From positions 1-20,670 of IMG/VR virus record IMGVR_UViG_3300035670_010037: DNA of 20,670 nt; one strand, 5' to 3'. This stretch comes from a virus. Below are positions 15,407 to 20,670 of the stretch, one piece after another. The stretch's first letter is position 1. Every line of letters starts with the position of its first letter. A program made the translations under genes and the position numbers. The notes beneath the pieces were generated by a model. That model saw only the letters and a list, made by a program, of their open reading frames with translations. It did not search any database and was not told the DNA's origin.

Positions 15407-16144
15407 CACCTCAACTGATAATTCTTTGTCTGTTTGCCGACTGACAGTTGAATAAAGTTTTTCCAACAATCCCGACCTACGGAGGTATTTGAATACCAAG
15501 TTTTCATAAGAATATTCCCCCTCTTTTTCGAGTCCTGACTTACGATAATCTTTTAATTTCTTTTTTAGTTTTTCAACTTTTTCTTCGTTGGCTTTAAGTC
15601 CTTCTTTTTTGATATTGGTGATAAGGTTTTGGATTTTGTCCTTCCAACTGTCAATTTTGGTTGTTAGGACCCCTCTTTCTAGTTGTGGTTTTTCTTTTGA
15701 TGGTTTAGAAATCCACTCATCATTCAGTACGGAATATACTCCTGATGCAAAGTGAATCTCTTCAGAATCTTGTGGGTATAGTTCCACTTCGTAACCGTAT
15801 ATTTTAATATCGTGTTTGTCATTAAAAATTTGTTTTTTAAGACCAAACAAATCTCTATAGAGTTGAGCTTGTTTTCCGAATTGATTGTAATCAATGATAA
15901 GGTGGAGGTCAAAGTCGGAATATTCTGACCAGTTATAGTTTGATAGACTACCTGTCAGTACCACATCTTCAACTTCTAAGTCATCCACTAATGTATCCCC
16001 GAAAGCTTCGGAGATTTTCATAAGTGCGTCTCTGACTTTTGGTTTCATCACCGCTTCAGATGCGTCGTCATAGTTTTCCCATACCTTTGGGTTAAGGGTG
16101 TCTCTAACTGCGAAACTCTGAAGTATAGTTGATAGTTGTGCCAT
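15392..16144 (-). CDS. Nucleotidyltransferase-fold protein (Pol beta superfamily)
   Basis: This 250-residue protein has the minimal nucleotidyltransferase signature: VVLTGSLSNYNW (GS at 65-66), then SDFDLHLII (Asp77, Asp79) and a third acidic strand GYEVELY (Glu121). These residues bind two metal ions and NTP in the superfamily. After the catalytic domain come FASGVYSVLNDEWISKP and a long Lys/Glu-rich helical region (150-225). Similar GSLSNYNW...SD.DLHL proteins are common in marine and freshwater T4-like phages; the substrate is unknown, and a tRNA or a protein is possible. Its start has a perfect AGGAGG 12 bases upstream (16157-16162), almost unique in this window. It sits 20 bases downstream of the KTSC gene. 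Confidence 0.86.
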   Translation of the reverse strand: MAQLSTILQSFAVRDTLNPKVWENYDDASEAVMKPKVRDALMKISEAFGDTLVDDLEVEDVVLTGSLSNYNWSEYSDFDLHLIIDYNQFGKQAQLYRDLFGLKKQIFNDKHDIKIYGYEVELYPQDSEEIHFASGVYSVLNDEWISKPSKEKPQLERGVLTTKIDSWKDKIQNLITNIKKEGLKANEEKVEKLKKKLKDYRKSGLEKEGEYSYENLVFKYLRRSGLLEKLYSTVSRQTDKELSVEVKLVD

Positions 16145-16149
16145 CTGAG

Positions 16150-16162
16150 ATAAATACCTCCT
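16150..16162 (-). promoter_or_regulatory. TATTTAT element and consensus Shine-Dalgarno before the nucleotidyltransferase gene
   Basis: On the coding strand AGGAGG (16157-16162) is followed directly by TATTTAT (16150-16156), then CTCAG and the ATG. The 12-base AGGAGG-to-ATG spacer is longer than usual. Most other genes here lack any Shine-Dalgarno sequence. Confidence 0.5.
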
Positions 16163-16164
16163 TA

Positions 16165-16407
16165 TTAGAGTTTGGTGTATTTGAATTTTTTGGCAATATC
16201 ACTTGAGAAGTATTTTCCTTGAGATTCTGCCATTCTGAATTTCGTGTAGGTTGCGTGTGGAACTTCTTCGTATTGGTATTTGGTTCCATTTTTAAATTCT
16301 ACCACCATTTCTTTTGACTCGGTATCATAGGTACTTTTGATGATTGTTGTTGAATCAATCTCATTGATGATTTTTGTTCCGTCTATAGTTTCTTTTTTTA
16401 CTCCCAT
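16165..16407 (-). CDS. KTSC-domain protein
   Basis: This 80-residue protein's C-terminal 55 residues match the KTSC domain. The pattern seen is DSTTIIKSTYDTESKEMVVEFKNG, then TKYQYEEVPHATYTKF and AESQGKYFSSDIAKKFKY. This corresponds to the family's 'S..I....YD.....L.V.F..G..Y.Y..VP...Y..L..A.S.G.YFN..I...Y'. KTSC domains occur alone or fused to lysyl-tRNA synthetase-like and nuclease proteins and are common in phages; they are thought to bind nucleic acid, without firm proof. The gene follows a terminator and a TATTTAT element and is the first of the minus-strand run that ends at the capsid gene. Confidence 0.87.
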   Translation of the reverse strand: MGVKKETIDGTKIINEIDSTTIIKSTYDTESKEMVVEFKNGTKYQYEEVPHATYTKFRMAESQGKYFSSDIAKKFKYTKL

Positions 16408-16452
16408 TGTAAAGATGTTTTATAGTTTAATTTATTAGTGTATTGTCAATTG

Positions 16453-16459
16453 ATAAATA
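16453..16459 (-). promoter_or_regulatory. TATTTAT element before the KTSC gene
   Basis: TATTTATCAATTGAC in the coding orientation starts directly after the T-tract of the upstream terminator and 45 bases before the KTSC ATG. It may begin the long late transcript. Confidence 0.4.
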
Positions 16460-16460
16460 C

Positions 16461-16488
16461 AAAAAAACCCCCAACTTACGCTGAGGGT
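16461..16488 (-). terminator. Terminator of the UVR-protein gene
   Basis: On the minus strand a 9-base-pair stem ACCCTCAGC/GTTGGGGGT (two G-T pairs) closes on a GTAA tetraloop (GNRA type) and is followed by seven T (16461-16467). It lies 22 bases after the stop of the UVR-protein gene. Confidence 0.87.
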
Positions 16489-16509
16489 GAAAAACAAGGT
16501 CATTAATTA

Positions 16510-16935
16510 TTAGGAAAGTTTCTTTATTTCATCTCTAAGTTCTATTGCTTTTTCAAAGTCTTGTTGGTCGACTGCTTTCATTAGTTGGAAGTTGAGGTCA
16601 TCAATTTTGACTTTGTTGTCTTCCAAGTTTTTAATCTTGTCACGAAGTTCAACCGCTTTTTCAAACTCTTGGAGGTCCACCGCTTTTTTAAGTTCTTTTT
16701 TGAGACGCTCCAAGTTTGTAGATTCTTCGGTTTGTGGGGTACTACCTTGGGTTGACCTGAAGATTGTGGTGAATTGAATCATTCCATCTTCAGAGGTAAA
16801 GGTTTCTTTTGACCAATCCCCCAATTCATCTTTACCGGTTTCTTTTTGGGTTTTACCTTTATAGACAAATGGGTCTTGGTTTAACAAGGAGTTAAAAAGG
16901 TTGTCAAATTCGTCAAGTAATCTTCTTCTAAACAT
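16510..16935 (-). CDS. Double UVR-motif protein, possible ClpC adaptor
   Basis: This 141-residue protein's C-terminal half holds two UVR motifs, LKKAVDLQEFEKAVELRDKI (82-101) and LMKAVDQQDFEKAIELRDEI (118-137). They are near-identical and 36 residues apart, so they arose by internal duplication. UVR motifs are helical hairpins that pair with one another; they occur in UvrB, UvrC, ClpC and the ClpC regulator McsA. The N-terminal 70 residues (FDNLFNSLLNQDPF, DWSKETFTSEDGMIQFTTIFR) match nothing I know and have no zinc-finger cysteines, unlike McsA. I start at the ATG at 16935; a TTG-initiated 40-residue extension has no support. The gene is divergent from a ClpC-like ATPase that itself has a UVR segment, which suggests partnership. 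That is inference. Confidence 0.82.
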   Translation of the reverse strand: MFRRRLLDEFDNLFNSLLNQDPFVYKGKTQKETGKDELGDWSKETFTSEDGMIQFTTIFRSTQGSTPQTEESTNLERLKKELKKAVDLQEFEKAVELRDKIKNLEDNKVKIDDLNFQLMKAVDQQDFEKAIELRDEIKKLS

Positions 16936-17000
16936 TTTTTTAATTTTTAATTTGTTTATTTGACCCTGATAAGACAAGTCCTGTACCAAATCAAAATAAC

Positions 17001-17054
17001 TGACAAAATGTCCGAAATAGTTGTATTTGTAAATAATTTCCTGACACGATGTCA
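17001..17054. promoter_or_regulatory. Pair of TGACA/TGTCA palindromes in the divergent UVR-Clp region
   Basis: TGACACGATGTCA (17042-17054) is a perfect 5-3-5 palindrome. GACAAAATGTC (17002-17012) is the same design with 4-base arms. Their centres are 41 bases apart, close to four helical turns. A further half-site TGACA is at 17071. The layout fits a dimeric repressor or activator serving both genes; the regulator is unknown. Confidence 0.4.
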
Positions 17055-17079
17055 AATATCAAGAAAATTCTGACAAGGG

Positions 17080-17111
17080 TTTGGAATTGTCCTTTTTTTG
17101 ATTAACCTTTG
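17080..17111 (+). promoter_or_regulatory. Possible Bacteroidota-type promoter for the clp gene
   Basis: TTTG (17080-17083), a 19-base spacer, and TAACCTTTG resemble the Bacteroidota pattern TTTG...TAnnTTTG, but with three rather than two bases between TA and TTTG. It would place the transcript start about 15 bases before the ATG at 17133. The match is weak. Confidence 0.25.
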
Positions 17112-17132
17112 TACAAATCAATTTTAATAATC

Positions 17133-19133
17133 ATGAACGACACATTAGGAGACGACGATAAGACACTTTCGAGAAAGAAACCTACCTCCGACTCGGGAAC
17201 CCCCGTATTGGATAACTTCTCTCGGGACTTGAACAAATTGGCGGAACAAGGAAAACTCGACCCAGTAATTGGTCGTGAGAAAGAAATTGTTCGCATTGCT
17301 CAAATCTTGTCTCGTAGAAAGAAAAACAACCCTATTATCTTGGGGGAGCCAGGTTCTGGTAAAACCGCATTGGTTGAAGGATTGGCATCTCTGATTGTGA
17401 ATGGGGAATGTCCTAAAAACCTTCTTGACAAGCGTATTGTCAATTTGGACCTTACCGCAGTGGTGGCAGGGACAAAATACCGTGGTCAGTTTGAGGAGCG
17501 TCTAAAGGTTATCCTTGAAGAACTCTCCAATAATCCCAACATTATTGTCTTCATTGATGAAATTCACACATTGATTGGTTCAGGTAACTCATCAGGTAGT
17601 TTGGATGGTTCAAACATCTTCAAACCCGCACTTGCTCGTGGAGAAATCCAATGCATCGGTGCAACCACCTTGGACGAGTATCGTAAGTCATTTGAGAAGG
17701 ATGGAGCTTTGGAGCGTCGATTCCAAAAGGTAATCGTGGACCCCTCAACGGTTCAAGAGACAATCCAAATCCTCACCAACATCAAAGACCGCTACGAGGC
17801 TTTCCACAAAGTGGCATACTCTCAAGAGATTATCGAACTCTGTGTACAACTCGCAGACCGATACATCACCGACCGTGAGTTCCCTGACAAAGCATTTGAC
17901 ATCTTGGATGAAGTTGGTGCCCGTAGTCAAACCGAGCAAAAGATTCCTGAAGTAATTGAGGACCTCAAGCAAAAGGCTGCGGAAATCAAACAACAAAAGA
18001 TGGATGTTGTTAAGAAGCAGAACTACGAAGAAGCTGCATCCCTTCGGGACAAGGAGCGTAAAATCCTTGCCAAACTTGAAGAGGAAAAGCGCAAATTCGC
18101 AGAAGAATCTGCAACTACCCGTATCCCCATCTCCGTGGAGCAAGTCTACGATGTGGTTTCCAACATGACCAAAATCCCTGTGAGCAAAATGTCCATTGAC
18201 GACACCAACTCACTTATCAATATGGACAAAGTCCTTATGGAGAAGGTAATTGGTCAAGACGAAGCCGTTTCCAAGATTGTTAAATCAATCCGTCGTAACC
18301 GAATCGGAATTAAAGACCCCAACCGTCCCATCGGTTCATTCATCTTCTTGGGTTCAACAGGTGTGGGTAAGACCCACTTGGCAAAACAGATTGCAAAGGA
18401 GATGTTCGGGTCAGAAGATGCGTTAATCCGCGTCGACATGAGCGAATATCAAGAGAAACATACTTTGTCTCGTTTGGTAGGAGCACCTCCGGGATATGTC
18501 GGTTACGAAGAAGGTGGACAACTCACCGAACAGGTAAAAAACAAACCTTATTCTGTTATCCTGTTTGATGAAGTGGAGAAAGCCCACAAGGACATCTTCT
18601 CAATCCTCCTTCAGATTCTTGATGATGGTCACGCAACCGATTCCCTCGGTCGAAAAATCAATTTCAAGAACACCCTTATCATCATGACCACCAACCTCGG
18701 AGTTAAGAAACTTCAAGACTTCGGAGCTGGAATCGGGTTCTCCTCAAACAAGTACTCAAACGAGGAAGCCAAGAAACAAATCTTGATGAAGGAAATGAAG
18801 AACTTTTTCTCTCCCGAATTCCTCAACCGTATCGATGACACCATCGTGTTCCAAACACTCACGAAGGACAACATCGAGAAGATTGTAGGATTGGAACTTC
18901 AGAAACTCTCGAAGCGACTCGGTGAGATGAAGTACAAAGTGGTGATGGACCCCACCGTTACAGAGTACATTGCAAAAGTCGGTTTTGATGATGTATACGG
19001 AGCTCGTCCTGTAAAACGAGCCATCCAAGACAAAATCGAAGATTACCTCTCGGAGCTTATCCTAATAGGTAAACTTAAAGAAAACCGAAAATACACCTTA
19101 AAGGTAGTAAATGAAGAGGTGAAAATCTCTTAA
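17133..19133 (+). CDS. clpC: ClpC-like AAA+ unfoldase lacking the N-domain
   Basis: This 666-residue double-ring ATPase unfolds proteins and feeds them to ClpP. D1: Walker A GEPGSGKT (71-78), pore loop KYRGQF (115-120), Walker B VFIDE (139-143), Arg pair in ERRF (194-197). The middle segment has a UVR-type motif, KKQNYEEAASLRDKERKI (294-311). D2: Walker A GSTGVGKT (407-414), pore loop GYVGYEEGG (454-462), Walker B VILFDE (475-480), and an IGF tripeptide (534-536) where ClpC/ClpX carry the ClpP-docking loop. Cellular ClpC has about 810-850 residues with a 150-residue N-domain for adaptors; here D1 begins near residue 25. I chose the ATG at 17133 over a TTG at 17109. Codons are clearly more C/G-rich than in neighbouring genes, suggesting recent transfer or high expression. 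Confidence 0.94.
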   Translation: MNDTLGDDDKTLSRKKPTSDSGTPVLDNFSRDLNKLAEQGKLDPVIGREKEIVRIAQILSRRKKNNPIILGEPGSGKTALVEGLASLIVNGECPKNLLDKRIVNLDLTAVVAGTKYRGQFEERLKVILEELSNNPNIIVFIDEIHTLIGSGNSSGSLDGSNIFKPALARGEIQCIGATTLDEYRKSFEKDGALERRFQKVIVDPSTVQETIQILTNIKDRYEAFHKVAYSQEIIELCVQLADRYITDREFPDKAFDILDEVGARSQTEQKIPEVIEDLKQKAAEIKQQKMDVVKKQNYEEAASLRDKERKILAKLEEEKRKFAEESATTRIPISVEQVYDVVSNMTKIPVSKMSIDDTNSLINMDKVLMEKVIGQDEAVSKIVKSIRRNRIGIKDPNRPIGSFIFLGSTGVGKTHLAKQIAKEMFGSEDALIRVDMSEYQEKHTLSRLVGAPPGYVGYEEGGQLTEQVKNKPYSVILFDEVEKAHKDIFSILLQILDDGHATDSLGRKINFKNTLIIMTTNLGVKKLQDFGAGIGFSSNKYSNEEAKKQILMKEMKNFFSPEFLNRIDDTIVFQTLTKDNIEKIVGLELQKLSKRLGEMKYKVVMDPTVTEYIAKVGFDDVYGARPVKRAIQDKIEDYLSELILIGKLKENRKYTLKVVNEEVKIS

Positions 19134-19140
19134 CATAGAA

Positions 19141-19166
19141 GGGGGGACGAAAGTTCCCCCTTTTTT
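19141..19166 (+). terminator. Terminator of the clp gene
   Basis: An 8-base-pair stem (19141-19148 with 19153-19160, one G-T pair) closes on a GAAA tetraloop and is followed by TTTTTTATTTT. It starts 7 bases after the clp stop codon. Confidence 0.92.
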
Positions 19167-19177
19167 ATTTTCAAAAG

Positions 19178-19184
19178 TATTTAT
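19178..19184 (+). promoter_or_regulatory. TATTTAT element before the first tagged gene
   Basis: GTATTTATTAC lies 15 bases before the ATG at 19200, just after the clp terminator. It is the only clear plus-strand member of the set and has the same orientation relative to its gene. Confidence 0.45.
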
Positions 19185-19199
19185 TACAAAAATACTTTA

Positions 19200-19538
19200 A
19201 TGAAAAAAATCGTTAAATTAACTGAAAGTGACCTCACAAGAATCATCGAAAGAGTCATTTCAGAACAAGAAAAAATTGAACTACCTGCAAAGGAGTTAAA
19301 GTCGGTCATTGAACCTGCCAAAGTTGCTCAAATTAAATCTCAAGCAGATGTATTGGCTCAAGACACAGAGTTAATCAAAAATACATTGGATTTAATTAGA
19401 AGAATTGACCCTGAATCATATCAAATGATTACCAAAGGACAAACCCCTAATAAAAGAACTGTATTGGGTGACGCAATTATCGGTGGAACTTTGTTGTCAT
19501 TGATTTACACCGTAATGGCGGAATTGAAAGGTCAATAA
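19200..19538 (+). CDS. Small membrane protein with N-terminal LTESDLTRII tag (first)
   Basis: This is a 112-residue protein. Residues 1-24 are the tag: MKK, then LTESDLTRII at 7-16, RVI at 18-20 and EQE at 22-24. A site ISE|Q at 20-23 fits the T4-type prohead protease rule. The middle (25-85) is helical and charged. Residues about 88-107 (VLGDAIIGGTLLSLIYTVMA) form one predicted membrane segment near the C-terminus. It is the first of three co-directional genes and follows the clp terminator, so it is a separate unit. I do not recognise a family beyond the tag. If the tag is a capsid-targeting sequence this is an internal virion protein; if not, it may be a membrane-associated takeover protein. 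Confidence 0.82.
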   Translation: MKKIVKLTESDLTRIIERVISEQEKIELPAKELKSVIEPAKVAQIKSQADVLAQDTELIKNTLDLIRRIDPESYQMITKGQTPNKRTVLGDAIIGGTLLSLIYTVMAELKGQ

Positions 19539-19539
19539 G

Positions 19540-20112
19540 ATGAAAATTTTAATCTCGGAATCACAATATAAAGTTCTTGTTGAACAAGAAAGCGAAGATG
19601 TGTGTGTACAAGACGAACTTGACACACTAAACGATTTCTTGGGTGGAATTGTCACGGTTGAACCCGAAGACATCGGTGGAGAACTCAGTCACGAAGATTT
19701 GCTTTCCACAGTTACCGACCCCAAAGCAAAAAACATGTTGACCAAGGTTTTAAACAACCTTTCACAAATGAACATGGAACAACTCAGAGACCAACTCAAA
19801 AAAGTTATGTCCATGAAAAATCTCAAAGAACAAGAAACTCCTTATATGGATAGAACAACCGAAATTGGTGGAGTTCAAGTTCCAACAGCGGTAGTTCATG
19901 GGTCACTAGGTTTATTGGCAATTGCAATTCTTACCAAAATGATTAAAGGTCTCTCGGGTATGGGTACTGGTGGTAGAAGAGGTGGAAGACGAGGTCGTCT
20001 TGCATCAAGAGCTACAGGATGTCAAGGAGGAGCCGCAAGAGCAAAACTCGTCAGAATGAGAAGAAGAAGAGAAAACTGGAGAAGTTTCCTCAGAAAAATC
20101 GGATTAAGATAA
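19540..20112 (+). CDS. Membrane protein with variant N-terminal tag and Arg-rich tail
   Basis: This is a 190-residue protein. It begins MKILISESQYKVLVEQES, a shorter variant of its neighbours' tags, with LVE|Q at 13-16. Residues 20-95 are acidic and helical and end in another EQE (LKE|QE at 95-97). One predicted membrane segment lies at about 115-133 (AVVHGSLGLLAIAILTKM), followed by a tail of about 50 residues with about 15 Arg and many Gly (GGRRGGRRGR, RMRRRREN). By the positive-inside rule the tail should stay cytoplasmic, or bind DNA if inside a capsid. It starts 1 base after the previous stop, with AAAGG 8 bases before its ATG, so the two are co-translated. The family is unknown. Confidence 0.82.
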   Translation: MKILISESQYKVLVEQESEDVCVQDELDTLNDFLGGIVTVEPEDIGGELSHEDLLSTVTDPKAKNMLTKVLNNLSQMNMEQLRDQLKKVMSMKNLKEQETPYMDRTTEIGGVQVPTAVVHGSLGLLAIAILTKMIKGLSGMGTGGRRGGRRGRLASRATGCQGGAARAKLVRMRRRRENWRSFLRKIGLR

Positions 20113-20132
20113 AAAAATAAAAAAAAACAAAA

Positions 20133-20627
20133 ATGAAAAAAGTTATTAGACTTACAGAATCAGATTTGACAAGAATTATTCAAAGAGTTATTGAAGAACA
20201 AGAAATGACTCAAGCAAATAAGAAATCACCTCAACAATGTGAGATGATTAAAAAGAGAGCCCTCAGAAATAAAAACAGAGGTCAAAGATTAATCAAAATG
20301 TTCCCAAAACCATTACAAGGAATAATGAGTAAATCTTTTGACTCTGGCATCAAAAATGGTGTTGAATCATTCTTTACATCAATCCCCACAGAAGTCAGAA
20401 GTGAGGTCAAACAAAAATTTAATAAATCAAAAAAACCGAAGACTGACGCTGAACTCGATGTTATAATTGCAAATGCAGAGTCAGGACAACAAGATATGCA
20501 AGAACAAACCGCAAGTTGGAAGGACTGGGTTTGGCTTATGGTTCTTTTGGCAATCATTATTTTTCTAATTTGGAACGGCACCCGCAATTACGGTGAATAC
20601 TGCGGTCAGTCAATTTGGTGGAATTAA
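20133..20627 (+). CDS. Membrane protein with N-terminal LTESDLTRII tag (second)
   Basis: This is a 164-residue protein. Residues 1-24 repeat the tag of the gene at 19200: 19 of 24 residues are identical and most changes are conservative, including the full LTESDLTRII core at 7-16. IEE|Q at 20-23 fits the prohead protease rule. Residues 30-125 are basic, then Glu/Gln-rich, with no known domain. Residues about 132-147 (WVWLMVLLAIIIFLIW) form one strong membrane segment, followed by a short aromatic, Cys-containing end (YGEYCGQSIWWN). The remainder bears no resemblance to the first tagged protein, so only the tag is shared. The leader is almost pure A without a Shine-Dalgarno sequence. The following 43 bases to the window end hold no gene. 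Confidence 0.82.
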   Translation: MKKVIRLTESDLTRIIQRVIEEQEMTQANKKSPQQCEMIKKRALRNKNRGQRLIKMFPKPLQGIMSKSFDSGIKNGVESFFTSIPTEVRSEVKQKFNKSKKPKTDAELDVIIANAESGQQDMQEQTASWKDWVWLMVLLAIIIFLIWNGTRNYGEYCGQSIWWN

Positions 20628-20670
20628 AAAATTTATCATCACACACTTAAACCCTCCCTCAAAAAAAGGG

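Noticed and set aside
16936-17055. 40-residue TTG-initiated extension of the UVR protein
   Set aside because: It runs through the regulatory palindromes and lacks protein-like composition; the ATG at 16935 with an A-rich leader is a better start.
17745-18143. 132-residue open frame on the minus strand inside the clp gene
   Set aside because: It lies entirely antisense to the conserved AAA+ middle region, has an unnatural composition (Phe/Leu/Val runs) and no leader signal; it is a by-product of the codon bias of the real gene.
20652-20670. CCCTCCCTC...AAAAAAAGGG at the window end, like the first half of a terminator
   Set aside because: The window ends before a full stem or T-tract can be seen, so it cannot be judged.

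Overview
This window is a late (virion morphogenesis) region of a T4-like tailed phage, read mostly on the minus strand. Its core is a complete head-assembly set: terminase large subunit (gp17-like), portal (gp20-like), prohead protease (gp21-like), acidic scaffold (gp22-like) and major capsid protein (gp23-like). There is no integrase, no host gene and no tRNA, so it looks like part of a free lytic phage genome rather than a prophage. The host is most likely a Bacteroidota (Flavobacteria-like) bacterium. The reasons are low GC with A-rich leaders that mostly lack Shine-Dalgarno sequences, a bS21 gene whose C-terminus looks like the Bacteroidota form, and a small protein resembling DUF4494. 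The host assignment is inference.

Layout. Positions 1-159 hold the end of a plus-strand gene. Position 149-772 (minus) is a basic, cysteine-containing protein, and 805-1047 (plus) is a small gene converging on the capsid gene at a bidirectional terminator. From 2883 up to 16407 on the minus strand lie, in transcription order: a KTSC-domain protein, a nucleotidyltransferase-fold protein, a Thr/Pro-repeat stalk protein, four tightly overlapping genes of unknown function, terminase, portal, a possible core protein, a conserved unknown protein, protease, the DUF4494-like protein, scaffold and capsid. One small plus-strand gene, bS21, is embedded between portal and protease. At 16510-19133 a double-UVR-motif protein (minus) and a ClpC-like ATPase without its N-domain (plus) diverge from a 197-base region that carries palindromes. 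At 19200-20627 three plus-strand genes encode small proteins, each with one predicted membrane segment and a shared type of N-terminal tag.

How it fits together. Portal, scaffold, capsid and protease build and mature the prohead and terminase fills it. The unknown genes around them are probably virion or core components. Many proteins here carry sites of the form (L/I)-x-E near an end, the cleavage rule of T4-type prohead proteases. These include all three tagged proteins and the capsid protein, so the tags may be capsid-targeting sequences. A TATTTAT element lies 5-45 bases before nine genes in the coding orientation and may be the late promoter. bS21 (translation) and the ClpC/UVR pair (protein unfolding) are the clearest candidates for host takeover.
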